A program made the translations under genes and the position numbers. From Actinomycetes bacterium (GTDB taxonomy: Bacteria > Actinomycetota > Actinomycetes > Actinomycetales > Beutenbergiaceae): a stretch of 8,644 bases of DNA. The notes beneath the pieces were generated by a model, which saw nothing but the letters and a program-made list of their open reading frames with translations, made no database searches and had not been told where the DNA came from. The DNA lies in contig JAJYRV010000069.1 of the NCBI GenBank assembly GCA_021793935.1, positions 1 through 8,644 on the forward strand, written 5' to 3'. Below, piece after piece: positions 1 to 7,169 of this stretch. Numbering within the stretch: the stretch's first letter is position 1; each line of letters starts with the position of its first letter.

Positions 1-115
1 ATCTCGAGGCGGTCGGCAGGACCCGCACCTCGTGCCCGGCTTCGCGCAACAACCGCAAGAGCAGGACGCCCTTGTAGGCGGCGATCCCGCCCGAGACGCC
101 GAGCACGATCCGCAA
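1..115 (-). CDS. coaBC: Phosphopantothenoylcysteine decarboxylase/synthetase (CoaBC), N-terminal fragment
   Basis: Only the first 38 codons are present; the gene runs off the left edge. CoaBC (Dfp) is a bifunctional flavoprotein of coenzyme A synthesis that joins cysteine to 4'-phosphopantothenate and then decarboxylates the product. The visible start, [15 protein letters not shown], is the characteristic FMN-binding beginning of the CoaC flavoprotein domain, followed by [19 protein letters not shown]. The likely start is TTG at 115, 3 nt after the rpoZ stop and in the same frame, with GGA about 9 nt upstream. A GTG three codons later would cut into the first beta strand and is less likely. 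The position after rpoZ is the usual one in actinobacteria. The fragment was found by translating past the rpoZ stop. Confidence 0.9.
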   Translation of the reverse strand, partial: MRIVLGVSGGIAAYKGVLLLRLLREAGHEVRVLPTASR

Positions 116-118
116 CGG

Positions 119-388
119 TTATTCCGTTTCGGTGCGTTGGGTGACGTTGAGGACGCCCGCTTTGATCTCCCGCATCGCGATCGACAGGGGTTTTTCTTGC
201 GTTTCGGTTTCGACGAGCGGGCCCACGTGTTCAAGGAGGCCTTCGTTGAGCTGGGCGTAATAGGAGTTGATCTGGCGTGCTCGTTTCGCAGACCAGATGA
301 CGAGCGCGTACTTGGAGTCGGCGACTTCGAGCAGATCGTCGATAGGTGGATCGGTGATGCCTTCAGGTTGGGCAACAGTTCCCGGCAT
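119..388 (-). CDS. rpoZ: DNA-directed RNA polymerase omega subunit
   Basis: This 89-residue protein is the small omega subunit, which binds the beta-prime subunit and helps assemble RNA polymerase. The actinobacterial omega signature is clear: [20 protein letters not shown] (residues about 10-29), [20 protein letters not shown] (31-50), the HVGPLVE segment and the [11 protein letters not shown] motif (65-75) that ends the conserved core. The length is typical for the phylum. The ATG at 388 is preceded by TGAGGT with a 6-nt spacer. The gene is separated from gmk by 103 nt and is followed almost directly by coaBC, the order gmk-rpoZ-coaBC being widespread in actinobacteria. Confidence 0.97.
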   Translation of the reverse strand: MPGTVAQPEGITDPPIDDLLEVADSKYALVIWSAKRARQINSYYAQLNEGLLEHVGPLVETETQEKPLSIAMREIKAGVLNVTQRTETE

Positions 389-476
389 TAGTAAACCTCA
401 TAACCGTTGGATTCGGAGCAACAATTCATACTACCTGCTCCCGGGGCATTCTATCTCGTTGGGTTCCTGCGCCGCA

Positions 477-490
477 GTGGCGCGTGCCAC
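477..490 (-). other. Small hairpin just after gmk
   Basis: GTGGCACGCGCCAC on the minus strand forms a 5-bp stem (GTGGC/GCCAC) with a 4-nt loop, one base after the gmk TAA stop. There is no T-tract, so termination is doubtful; it may be chance. The rest of the 103-nt gap to rpoZ is more AT-rich and has -10-like hexamers (TAGAAT at 453-448, TAGTAT at 433-428) but no matching -35 box. Confidence 0.25.
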
Positions 491-491
491 G

Positions 492-1061
492 TTAGGCGCC
501 TGTGCACATCAGGTGTACGAGCTCGTCGGTCGCGCGCTGGACATCGTCGTTGACGATCGTGTGGTCGAATTCGTTCTCGGCGGCGAGTTCGATCTTCGCG
601 GTTTCCAGCCGGCGGCGGCGTTCTTCCGGGGTTTCCGTGCCCCGGCCCACGAGGCGCCGTTCGAGTTCCTCCCAGGAGGGCGGGGCGAGGAACACCAGGC
701 GGGCCTCCGGCATGACGTCGCGCACCTGCCGGGCGCCCTGCAGGTCGATCTCCAAGATGACATGCACCCCCTTTTCGAGCAGCTCCTCCACCGGCCCGCG
801 CAGGGTGCCGTAGTGGTAGCGGCCATGCACTTTTGCGTATTCGAGGAACTCGCCCTTGGCGACGAGGTCGGCGAACTCCTCGGCGCTGAGGAAGTGGTAA
901 TGGATCCCGTCGAGCTCACCGGGGCGGGGCGGGCGGGTCGTTGCCGATACCGACAGGGCGATATCGGGGTACCGCTCGCGCAGGTCCGTCGAGACCGTTC
1001 CTTTCCCGACGGCGGTGGGCCCGGCGAGGACGGTGAGGCGCGTACGGGGCTGCTCAGCCAA
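492..1061 (-). CDS. gmk: Guanylate kinase
   Basis: This 189-residue cytoplasmic enzyme phosphorylates GMP to GDP with ATP in purine salvage and synthesis. The P-loop GPTAVGKGT spans residues 14-22 (Lys20). The GMP-binding region includes [13 protein letters not shown] (37-49), DGIHYHFLS (51-59) and [13 protein letters not shown] (74-86). [10 protein letters not shown] (104-113) and the lid region [12 protein letters not shown] (140-151) follow. The length is typical. The start must be TTG at 1061: no ATG or GTG lies between it and the P-loop, and it gives a normal 10-residue lead-in. The start lies within the last codons of mihF (8-nt overlap) and has no obvious Shine-Dalgarno sequence, so translation probably depends on coupling to mihF. 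Confidence 0.96.
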   Translation of the reverse strand: MAEQPRTRLTVLAGPTAVGKGTVSTDLRERYPDIALSVSATTRPPRPGELDGIHYHFLSAEEFADLVAKGEFLEYAKVHGRYHYGTLRGPVEELLEKGVHVILEIDLQGARQVRDVMPEARLVFLAPPSWEELERRLVGRGTETPEERRRRLETAKIELAAENEFDHTIVNDDVQRATDELVHLMCTGA

Positions 1062-1365
1062 ACTGGGCCACGAGTTTCTCGATCTGGTGCGGCCCGAGTC
1101 CGCCGACCCGGCGGGATTCGGCGATGCCGACGTCGGCCATGATCTGGCGGGCTTTGATCTTCCCGATGCCCGGCAGGCTTTCCAGGAGTTCGGTCACGCG
1201 CAGCTTCGCGATCGCATCGTTCTCCTTGGCGAGGGCGACGACCTCGGAGATCGTGCCGCCTTGGTATTTCAAGCGTTTTTTCACATCGGCTCGGGAAGCG
1301 CGAGCCGCTGCGGCCTTCTCAAGAGCAGCCGCTCGTTGCTCTGGGGTTAGCTTTGGTAAGGCCAC
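1054..1365 (-). CDS. mihF: Actinobacterial integration host factor (mIHF/sIHF type)
   Basis: This 103-residue basic protein is a nucleoid-associated DNA-binding protein of the actinobacterial IHF family (M. tuberculosis mIHF, Streptomyces sIHF), which bends and compacts DNA without strong sequence preference. Seen in the sequence: the family N-terminus [21 protein letters not shown] as a long charged helix, the [17 protein letters not shown] helix-turn-helix-like segment (about 60-76), and [11 protein letters not shown] near the C-terminus. The GTG start at 1365 gives the standard N-terminus and has a strong AGAGGTGA site. Relatives I recall have RRLRGLG or RRVRGLG; here the third arginine is Gly88 (codon 1104-1102), a position reported to contact DNA. 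The gene overlaps gmk by 8 nt, a pairing conserved in actinobacteria. It may have its own promoter in the gap after pyrF. Confidence 0.95.
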   Translation of the reverse strand: MALPKLTPEQRAAALEKAAAARASRADVKKRLKYQGGTISEVVALAKENDAIAKLRVTELLESLPGIGKIKARQIMADVGIAESRRVGGLGPHQIEKLVAQFG

Positions 1366-1372
1366 AGAATTC

Positions 1373-1380
1373 TCACCTCT
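1373..1380 (-). promoter_or_regulatory. Ribosome binding site of mihF
   Basis: AGAGGTGA on the minus strand lies 7 nt before the GTG at 1365. It decides the start of mihF. An in-frame ATG at 1395 would add ten residues and place this strong site inside the coding region, and the added residues do not match the family's N-terminus. Confidence 0.8.
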
Positions 1381-1396
1381 TAAGTTTGCTGCCATT

Positions 1397-1405
1397 ACGC
1401 TACCA
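1397..1405 (-). promoter_or_regulatory. Candidate extended -10 promoter for mihF-gmk
   Basis: TGGTAGCGT on the minus strand matches the extended -10 pattern TGnTAnnnT in the 63-nt gap between pyrF and mihF. Transcription would begin near 1390, giving a leader of about 25 nt that contains the mihF ribosome binding site. No convincing -35 hexamer is seen 16-18 nt upstream, so this rests on the -10 element and its position alone. Confidence 0.3.
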
Positions 1406-1420
1406 CCGCGGAACTTGCCC

Positions 1421-1437
1421 CGGGCACGTTATGCCCG
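1421..1437 (-). other. Hairpin across the pyrF stop codon
   Basis: On the minus strand CGGGCATAACGTGCCCG folds into a 6-bp GC-rich stem (CGGGCA/TGCCCG) with a 5-nt loop holding part of the TAA stop codon. No T-run follows, so it is not a standard intrinsic terminator. It could weakly attenuate readthrough into mihF or stabilise the upstream mRNA end. The stem is short enough to have arisen by chance in GC-rich DNA. Confidence 0.3.
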
Positions 1438-2283
1438 TCGGTGCTGTAGTAGACCCAATGTAGTGGAAAGTTCCGCCGCGGCCGTAGCCATCGCTTGCGG
1501 ATCCGGCCCGCGGCCGAGGATCTCCCGGGAGGTGCTCACGAGCACCTGCCCCAGGGCCGCGCCGAACGTGTCCGCGAGGTCGGCGACCCTCCCGCCTTGG
1601 GCGCCGACCCCGGGGGCGAGCAACGGCCCGCGCATCCCGGGCAGGTCGACACCGGTCGCCCGGACCGCGCCGGCGACCGTCGCTCCAACGACGAGGCCGA
1701 CGTCCCCCAACGCTCCCGCGGCATCGGCGTTCCACCGCGCGGCCGCTGCGGCGACCTCGGCGGCGACGCTGCGCCCCCCGCCCGCGCGGGCGTGCTGGAC
1801 CTGGGCCCCTTCGGGGTTGGAGGTGAGGGCGAGGAAGAACACTCCGCGGGAGTGCTCCCGCGCGGTCGCGACCGCTCCGGCGAGGGAGTCCACGCCGAGG
1901 TAGGGAGACAGGGTGAGGGCGTCCCCGGCGAACGGGCCGCCCTCGCGCAGGAACGCGTCCGCGTATCCGGCCATCGTCGAGCCGATGTCGCCGCGTTTCG
2001 CGTCGACGATGCACAACACGCCCCGTTCCCGGCACGTGTGCACGACCTCCTCCAGGACCGCCATGCCGGCAGATCCGTGGCGTTCGAAGAACGCGCTCTG
2101 GGGCTTGACCGCCGCGACGTGCCCGCCGACCGCCTCGAGCGTGATCCGGGCGAAATCCCGCGCGCCCGCCGCCGTGTCGGGCAGGCGCCAGGATTCCAGG
2201 AGGGCGGGGTGGGGGTCGATCCCCACGCACAGCGGGCCCCGTGCCGCCATCGCGGCGGCGAGCCGGTCACCGAAACTAGCCAT
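1429..2283 (-). CDS. pyrF: Orotidine 5'-phosphate decarboxylase (type II)
   Basis: This 284-residue cytoplasmic TIM-barrel enzyme decarboxylates OMP to UMP, the last step of the pathway. The length and sequence match the longer type II family found in mycobacteria. GIDPHP (21-26) holds the substrate-binding Asp22, Lys60 lies in [10 protein letters not shown], and the catalytic [10 protein letters not shown] motif spans 94-103 (Asp94, Lys96, Asp99). APGVGAQGG (223-231) is the phosphate-binding loop. All key residues are present. The ATG at 2283 lies inside the end of carB (8-nt overlap, ATGGCTAG), so translation is likely coupled; a GGGAG sequence sits about 10 nt upstream. It is the last gene of the pyrimidine block. 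The UMP-forming partner pyrE and the dehydrogenase pyrD are not in the window, which is common when these genes are scattered in actinobacteria. Confidence 0.97.
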   Translation of the reverse strand: MASFGDRLAAAMAARGPLCVGIDPHPALLESWRLPDTAAGARDFARITLEAVGGHVAAVKPQSAFFERHGSAGMAVLEEVVHTCRERGVLCIVDAKRGDIGSTMAGYADAFLREGGPFAGDALTLSPYLGVDSLAGAVATAREHSRGVFFLALTSNPEGAQVQHARAGGGRSVAAEVAAAAARWNADAAGALGDVGLVVGATVAGAVRATGVDLPGMRGPLLAPGVGAQGGRVADLADTFGAALGQVLVSTSREILGRGPDPQAMATAAAELSTTLGLLQHRRA

Positions 2284-5200
2284 GCGCCACGCTCCCGGTC
2301 GCCGCGGTGCGCTGGGCCCGCGCGGCGTCGTGATCCTGCAGCGAAGTCACCTCGAAGGCGCCCCGGCGGATCACCTCGATCGCCTGCACCGCGGCGGTGA
2401 ACTGCTGCACCGTGGTGGTGATCGCCTTATCCGCGGCCGTCGTTGCGGTGCGGATGTCGTAACCGTCGGCGCGGGTGCCCTTGGAACCGGGGGTGTTGAT
2501 GACGAGGTCCACTCCCCCCTCGTTGATGAGGTCGATGATCGTGCCCTCGCCGCCGGGGCCGGGCCCGTCGGATGCTTTGCGAACGACCGTCGCGGCGATT
2601 CCGTGGCGTTGCAGCACGCTCGCGGTGCCCTCGGTCGCGAGGATGGTGAAGCCCATCTCGACGAGTTTCGCGGTGGGCAGCCCGATCGCGCGCTTATCCC
2701 GATCGGCGACGGAAACGAACGCCGTCCCTTGCGTGGGCAGCCCGCCGAAGGCCGCGGCTTGGGATTTCGCGAACGCGAGGGGGAAGTCGGCGTCGTACCC
2801 CATCACTTCCCCCGTCGAGCGCATCTCCGGGCCGAGCACGGAATCGACGACCTGGCCCGAGGCGGTGCGGAAGCGCTTGAAGGGGAGCACCGATTCCTTC
2901 ACGGCGATCGGCGCGGCCGGGTCGGGCAGCACCGCGTCGTGGCCCGGAAGCATGCCGGCCGAGCGCAGTTCGGCGATCGTCTCCCCCGCCATCACCCGCG
3001 CGGCTGCTTTCGCAAGCGGCACTCCGGTGGCCTTGGACACGAACGGGACGGTGCGGGAGGCCCGCGGGTTCGCTTCGAGCACGTACAGGGTGTCGGAGGA
3101 GAGCGCGAACTGGATGTTCAACAGCCCCCGCACGCCCACCCGGTGGGCGATCGCGAGGGTGGATTCGCGGATGTGGCGGATCATCGAGTTCGACAACGTG
3201 ATCGGCGGGAGCACGCAGGAGGAGTCCCCGGAGTGGATCCCGGCTTCCTCGATGTGTTCCATCACCCCGCCGAGGAAGAGTTCCTCGCCGTCATAGATCG
3301 CATCGACGTCGATCTCGATGGCCTGGTCGAGGAACCGGTCGACGAGGACCGGGGCGGGCAGGATCGCGTGTTCGGCGGCGACCCCCGTCGCCCGGGAGAT
3401 GTAGTCGACGAGGTGGTCGTCGTCGTACACGATCTCCATCCCCCGCCCGCCGATGACGTAGGAGGGGCGTACAAGCACGGGGAAGCCGATCTGGTCGGCG
3501 ATCTCCCGCGCCTGCTGCAGCGAGATCGCGGTGCCGAAGGCGGGGGCGTTGAGGCCCGCTTCCAGCAGGACCTGGCCGAACAGGCCCCGATCCTCCGCCG
3601 AGTCGATCGCCTCGGGCGGGGTGCCGAGCACGGGGACCCCGGCCTCCTGCAGCCGGGCCGCGAGGGACAGCGGGGTCTGGCCCCCGAGCTGCACGATCAC
3701 TCCGGCAACGGGCCCCGCGGCGAGCTCGGCGTAGTAGACCTCGAGCACGTCTTCGAACGTCAGCGGTTCGAAGTACAGCCGATCGGAGATGTCGTAGTCG
3801 GTGGAAACCGTTTCCGGGTTGCAGTTGATGAGCACGGTTTCGAACTTCTCCCCCAGCGCCATCGTCGCGTGCACGCAGGAGTAGTCGAATTCGATCCCCT
3901 GCCCGATCCGGTTCGGTCCCGAGCCGAGGATGATGACGGCGGGTCGCTCCCGCGGCGGGACTTCGGTCTCGGCGTCGTAGGAGGAGTAGAAGTAGGGCTC
4001 CTGGGCGGGGAACTCACCCGCGCAGGTGTCTACCGTCTTGTACACCGGTCGCAGGCCGTAGGCGTAGCGGACCTCGCGCACCGTGTCCTGGGAGATGCCC
4101 CGGATCTCCGCGATCTGCCGGTCGGAGAACCCGTGCCGTTTCGCCCGGCGCAGGGTCTGCTCATCCAGGGCGTGGGCTTCCCGGATGTCCTCGGCGACCT
4201 GTTGCAGGAGGAACATCTGGTCGACGAAGAACGGGTCGATCTTCGTTGCCTCGAAGATCTGCTCGCGGGTGGCACCGCCCCGGATCGCCTGCTGCAGATC
4301 CACCAGGCGGTGGTCGGTGGGCACCCGGGCCGCCTCGAGGAGTTCTTCGACGACGCCGGCTTCGGGCGCGGATCCGCGCCAGTGGAAGGAGGAGTCGGCG
4401 GTATCGAGGGACCGGAGCGCCTTTTGCAGGGCCTCGGTGTAGTTGCGCCCGAGCGCCATTGCCTCCCCCACGCTCTTCATCGTCGTGGTGAGGGTGGGAT
4501 CGGCCGCCGGGAACTTCTCGAACGTGAACCGGGGCACCTTGACCGCGACGTAGTCCAGCGCGGGCTCGAACGCGGCGGGCGTGGTGCCGGTGATGTCGTT
4601 GGTGATCTCCGCGAGCGTGTACCCCAGGGCGAGGCGGGCCGCGATCTTCGCGATCGGGTACCCGGTGGCTTTGGAGGCGAGCGCCGAGGAACGGGATACG
4701 CGCGGGTTCATCTCGATGACGACGACCCGCCCGTTCTCGGGATTGACGGCGAACTGGATGTTGCAGCCACCGGTGTCCACCCCGACCTCCCGGATCACCG
4801 CGATGCCGATGTCCCGCAGGTTCTGATACTCGCGGTCGGTGAGGGTCTGGGCGGGCGCGACGGTGACGGCGTCGCCGGTGTGGACCCCGACGGGGTCGAC
4901 GTTCTCGATCGAGCACACGACCACGACCGTGTCGGCGTTGTCGCGCACGAGTTCCAGTTCGTACTCCTTCCACCCGAGGATGGACTCCTCCAGGAGCACC
5001 TCGGTGGTCGGTGAGTAGTGGAGCCCGGCCCCGGCGATGGAGCGCAGTTCCGCCTCATCGAAGGCGATGCCCGATCCGAGCCCGCCCATCGTGAAGGAGG
5101 GGCGCACGACGAGCGGGTAGCCGAGGTCCTCGGCCGCGGCGAGGCAGTCCGCCATCGAGTGGGCGATCCGGGAGCGGGCGACCTCCGCGCCGCAACGTTC

Positions 5201-5608
5201 CACGACCCCCTTGAAGGCGTGGCGGTCTTCACCGGCGTGGATCGCCTCCACCCGAACGCCGATGAGTTCGACATCGTACTTCGCCAGCACACCCCCCTCG
5301 TGGAGGGCGACGGCGGTGTTGAGCGCCGTCTGACCACCGAGCGTGGCGAGGATCGCATCGGGGCGTTCCTTGGCGATGATCGATTCCACCACCTCCGGGG
5401 TGATGGGTTCGACGTAGGTGGAGTCGGCGAACTCCGGGTCGGTCATGATCGTGGCCGGGTTGGAGTTGACGAGGATGACCCGCAGGCCCTCTTCCTTCAG
5501 CACGCGGCACGCTTGGGTGCCCGAGTAGTCGAACTCCGCGGCCTGGCCGATGACGATGGGGCCGGAGCCAATGACGAGAACACTGGTGAGATCAGTACGA
5601 CGTGGCAT
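2276..5608 (-). CDS. carB: Carbamoyl-phosphate synthase large chain
   Basis: This 1110-residue protein is the synthetase subunit. It makes carbamoyl phosphate from bicarbonate, ammonia and two ATP for both pyrimidines and arginine. Two homologous ATP-grasp halves are present: residues about 1-400 ([66 protein letters not shown]) and about 553-940 ([70 protein letters not shown]). Between them lies the oligomerisation domain (about 400-550). The C-terminal MGS-like allosteric domain (about 955-1090) contains ATEGT and INTPGSKG, where nucleotides bind. All catalytic signatures look intact, in contrast to its partner CarA. The ATG at 5608 shares one base with the carA stop (TGATG), with AAGGA 7 nt upstream. 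The 3' end overlaps pyrF by 8 nt. The reading frame also stays open upstream through carA, but the MPRRTDL start is clear from family alignment. Confidence 0.98.
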   Translation of the reverse strand: MPRRTDLTSVLVIGSGPIVIGQAAEFDYSGTQACRVLKEEGLRVILVNSNPATIMTDPEFADSTYVEPITPEVVESIIAKERPDAILATLGGQTALNTAVALHEGGVLAKYDVELIGVRVEAIHAGEDRHAFKGVVERCGAEVARSRIAHSMADCLAAAEDLGYPLVVRPSFTMGGLGSGIAFDEAELRSIAGAGLHYSPTTEVLLEESILGWKEYELELVRDNADTVVVVCSIENVDPVGVHTGDAVTVAPAQTLTDREYQNLRDIGIAVIREVGVDTGGCNIQFAVNPENGRVVVIEMNPRVSRSSALASKATGYPIAKIAARLALGYTLAEITNDITGTTPAAFEPALDYVAVKVPRFTFEKFPAADPTLTTTMKSVGEAMALGRNYTEALQKALRSLDTADSSFHWRGSAPEAGVVEELLEAARVPTDHRLVDLQQAIRGGATREQIFEATKIDPFFVDQMFLLQQVAEDIREAHALDEQTLRRAKRHGFSDRQIAEIRGISQDTVREVRYAYGLRPVYKTVDTCAGEFPAQEPYFYSSYDAETEVPPRERPAVIILGSGPNRIGQGIEFDYSCVHATMALGEKFETVLINCNPETVSTDYDISDRLYFEPLTFEDVLEVYYAELAAGPVAGVIVQLGGQTPLSLAARLQEAGVPVLGTPPEAIDSAEDRGLFGQVLLEAGLNAPAFGTAISLQQAREIADQIGFPVLVRPSYVIGGRGMEIVYDDDHLVDYISRATGVAAEHAILPAPVLVDRFLDQAIEIDVDAIYDGEELFLGGVMEHIEEAGIHSGDSSCVLPPITLSNSMIRHIRESTLAIAHRVGVRGLLNIQFALSSDTLYVLEANPRASRTVPFVSKATGVPLAKAAARVMAGETIAELRSAGMLPGHDAVLPDPAAPIAVKESVLPFKRFRTASGQVVDSVLGPEMRSTGEVMGYDADFPLAFAKSQAAAFGGLPTQGTAFVSVADRDKRAIGLPTAKLVEMGFTILATEGTASVLQRHGIAATVVRKASDGPGPGGEGTIIDLINEGGVDLVINTPGSKGTRADGYDIRTATTAADKAITTTVQQFTAAVQAIEVIRRGAFEVTSLQDHDAARAQRTAATGSVAHG

Positions 5609-6663
5609 CAGGCATCCTTGAGGAACGAGTCGAGCAAGTGGTGGGCATCGGAGGGACCGGCGCCCAGTTCGGGGTGGAATTGGAGCCCGGCGACGGGTTT
5701 CGCGCGCGCCACGAAGCCTTCGACCGAACCGTCGTTGAGGCTGACGTGGGTGATCTCGACGTCGGGGCTGCCCGCGAAATTCACCGTGTAGGAGTGGGTG
5801 TGGGGGGTGATGTCGACGTGACCGCTCCCGCGGGCCTGCACCGGGTGGTTGGCCCCGTGGTGAGCCCGCGGGAGCGGCTCGGTGGCGAAGCCGAGCGCGC
5901 GGGCGAGGATCTGGTGACCGAGGCCGAATCCCAGCACGGGCATCCCCGCGCTCACGATCTCCCGGGCGAGGCCGAGGGCGGTCGTGGCGTCCGCAGGATT
6001 GCCCGGCCCCCCGGAGAACAACGCGCGCTCGGCCCCGCAGGCAGCGACGTCGGCGTAGGCCGCCGAGGCGGGGAGCACGAGCGCCGGGGCGCCGGTGCGG
6101 CGCACCGTTTCGGCGAGTTCGCGGCCGAGCCCGAGGTCGATGATCGCCACGTGCGGTCTCCCCTCGCCCACGCGGTAGGGCTCGCTCGTCGTCGCTCGGG
6201 CGATGAGCGTGTCCGCGCCGCTGGGGGTGGCGCGGACCGCTTGGACGAGCTCGCTGACGGGACCGACCTCGCCGGTGAAGATTCCCACCCGCATCCCACT
6301 GCGCGCCCGCCGGGCGAGCGCCCGCGTGTCCACGCCGGTGATCCCGACCGTGCCCGCCTCGAGCAGGTCGTCTTCGAAGGACCGCTGCGCCCGCCAGTTG
6401 GAGTGGAGGCGGGGGTGTTCGCGGAGCACCACGCCCCCGGCGCGCAGGGGGCCGGGCCCGTCCTCGGAGTTCATTCCGACATTGCCCACGTGGGGGGTGG
6501 TGAACAGCACGACCGCGCCTTGGTAGGCGCCGGAGGTGAGCAGTTCCTGGTAGCCGGTCATCGCCGTCGTGACGATCAGTTCCCCCACGGTCTGGCCGGC
6601 GGCGCCGAGCTTCTCTCCGGCGAATACCGTGCCATCTTCCAATACGAGCAGCGCGTGGGTCAT
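5608..6663 (-). CDS. carA: Carbamoyl-phosphate synthase small chain lacking the catalytic cysteine
   Basis: This 351-residue protein is the small (glutaminase) subunit that normally hydrolyses glutamine and passes ammonia to CarB. The N-terminal domain (about 1-160) is ordinary: [37 protein letters not shown]. The class I glutamine amidotransferase domain (about 170-351) keeps the fold markers SGGPGNP (217-223), HHGANHP and the catalytic HPE (His330, Glu332). The nucleophile elbow, however, reads GFGLGHQ (245-251), with Gly247 (codon GGC at 5925-5923) instead of Cys. Glutamine-pocket positions are also changed: TDPSY is TSGAY (Ala46), and QNHGF is HTHSY (Thr289, Ser291, Tyr292). At 351 residues it is shorter than the roughly 380 of E. 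coli CarA, mostly in the interdomain linker. The start is ATG, with GAGGGA just upstream and a 4-nt overlap with the preceding gene. Glutaminase activity is predicted lost, while the CarB-binding role may remain. Confidence 0.95.
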   Translation of the reverse strand: MTHALLVLEDGTVFAGEKLGAAGQTVGELIVTTAMTGYQELLTSGAYQGAVVLFTTPHVGNVGMNSEDGPGPLRAGGVVLREHPRLHSNWRAQRSFEDDLLEAGTVGITGVDTRALARRARSGMRVGIFTGEVGPVSELVQAVRATPSGADTLIARATTSEPYRVGEGRPHVAIIDLGLGRELAETVRRTGAPALVLPASAAYADVAACGAERALFSGGPGNPADATTALGLAREIVSAGMPVLGFGLGHQILARALGFATEPLPRAHHGANHPVQARGSGHVDITPHTHSYTVNFAGSPDVEITHVSLNDGSVEGFVARAKPVAGLQFHPELGAGPSDAHHLLDSFLKDA

Positions 6664-7169
6664 GAATCCCTCGATTCGTTGGGGGCGGATTGGGCGAGGC
6701 GGGAAGCGGCGTCGAACAGCGCGGCGCGGTCGGCGTCGTTGCGGATGTGCACTCCGGTGTCCACCCGGGTCTCACCGGCGGACCAGGTGAACACGAGGAT
6801 GCTGTCGGCCGCGGCGAATTTGCCGATCATCCCGCTCGTCGTGCCCACCGCCTCCAGGCGGGCGCGGGGAATGAACAGGCTGCGCGCACCCTGGCGCTCG
6901 AGCACGATCCCATCCTCGCGCACGTTCACCTCGACGGCGGACTTCACGCCCAACCCGCGCGTGACGACCCGCTCGAACGGAAGCCCCGCGAGGGTGGTGG
7001 AGACGTAGATGCCGTGGGTGCCATGGGTGGCTGGCACATCCCCGGGGGGAAGTTCGGGCAGGTCGGTGATGATGATCCTGCGCTCGCGGTTACGCCAGCC
7101 GCGGCGCATGAGAACGAGGATGAGCGCGGTGAGCGCGAGGAGGAACAGGACTGCGAAGAGGTACGGCAT
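6660..7169 (-). CDS. Small membrane-anchored PH-like protein of the pyr operon (Rv1382-type)
   Basis: This 169-residue protein has no proven function. Residues about 2-20 ([19 protein letters not shown]) form one hydrophobic segment, followed by a strongly basic stretch ([11 protein letters not shown]), which predicts an N-terminal membrane anchor with the rest in the cytoplasm. Residues about 50-155 alternate beta-like stretches ([61 protein letters not shown]). They resemble the small bacterial PH-like domain proteins that sit between pyrC and carA in many actinobacteria (Rv1382 in M. tuberculosis). An ATG at 7169 shares one base with the pyrC stop (TGATG); a TTG one codon upstream is a less likely start. 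The 3' end overlaps carA by 4 nt (ATGA). The tight coupling suggests a role tied to pyrimidine synthesis or its enzymes at the membrane, but that is inference. Confidence 0.85.
   Translation of the reverse strand: MPYLFAVLFLLALTALILVLMRRGWRNRERRIIITDLPELPPGDVPATHGTHGIYVSTTLAGLPFERVVTRGLGVKSAVEVNVREDGIVLERQGARSLFIPRARLEAVGTTSGMIGKFAAADSILVFTWSAGETRVDTGVHIRNDADRAALFDAASRLAQSAPNESRDS

Noticed and set aside
389..491. Full promoter for rpoZ, including a GGAAC element resembling an ECF sigma -35 box
   Set aside because: The -10-like hexamers TAGAAT and TAGTAT have no -35 partner at 16-18 nt, and the GGAAC has no matching downstream element at the expected spacing.
1366..1395. ATG at 1395 as the start of mihF, adding ten residues
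   Set aside because: The extra residues do not match the family, the strong ribosome binding site at 1373-1380 would lie inside the gene, and GTG at 1365 gives the standard ALPxLTPEQ N-terminus.
1913..5014. Long plus-strand open frame of 1033 codons opposite carB and pyrF
   Set aside because: It lies antisense to two strongly conserved genes; its composition is what the reverse of high-GC codons yields, and no domain or motif is recognisable.
5608..6663. carA as a pseudogene because its catalytic Cys is missing
   Set aside because: The frame is intact from start to stop, the N-terminal domain and HPE motif are conserved, and both junctions keep tight coupling; altered function fits better than decay.
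5609..6775. Open reading frame running from the carB frame upstream through all of carA, which could suggest a 1499-residue protein or a fusion
   Set aside because: The upstream 389 residues are Arg/Pro/Gly-rich with no family resemblance, carA is clearly coded in another frame over the same bases, and the carB family start MPRRTDL is at 5608. It is a GC-rich shadow frame.
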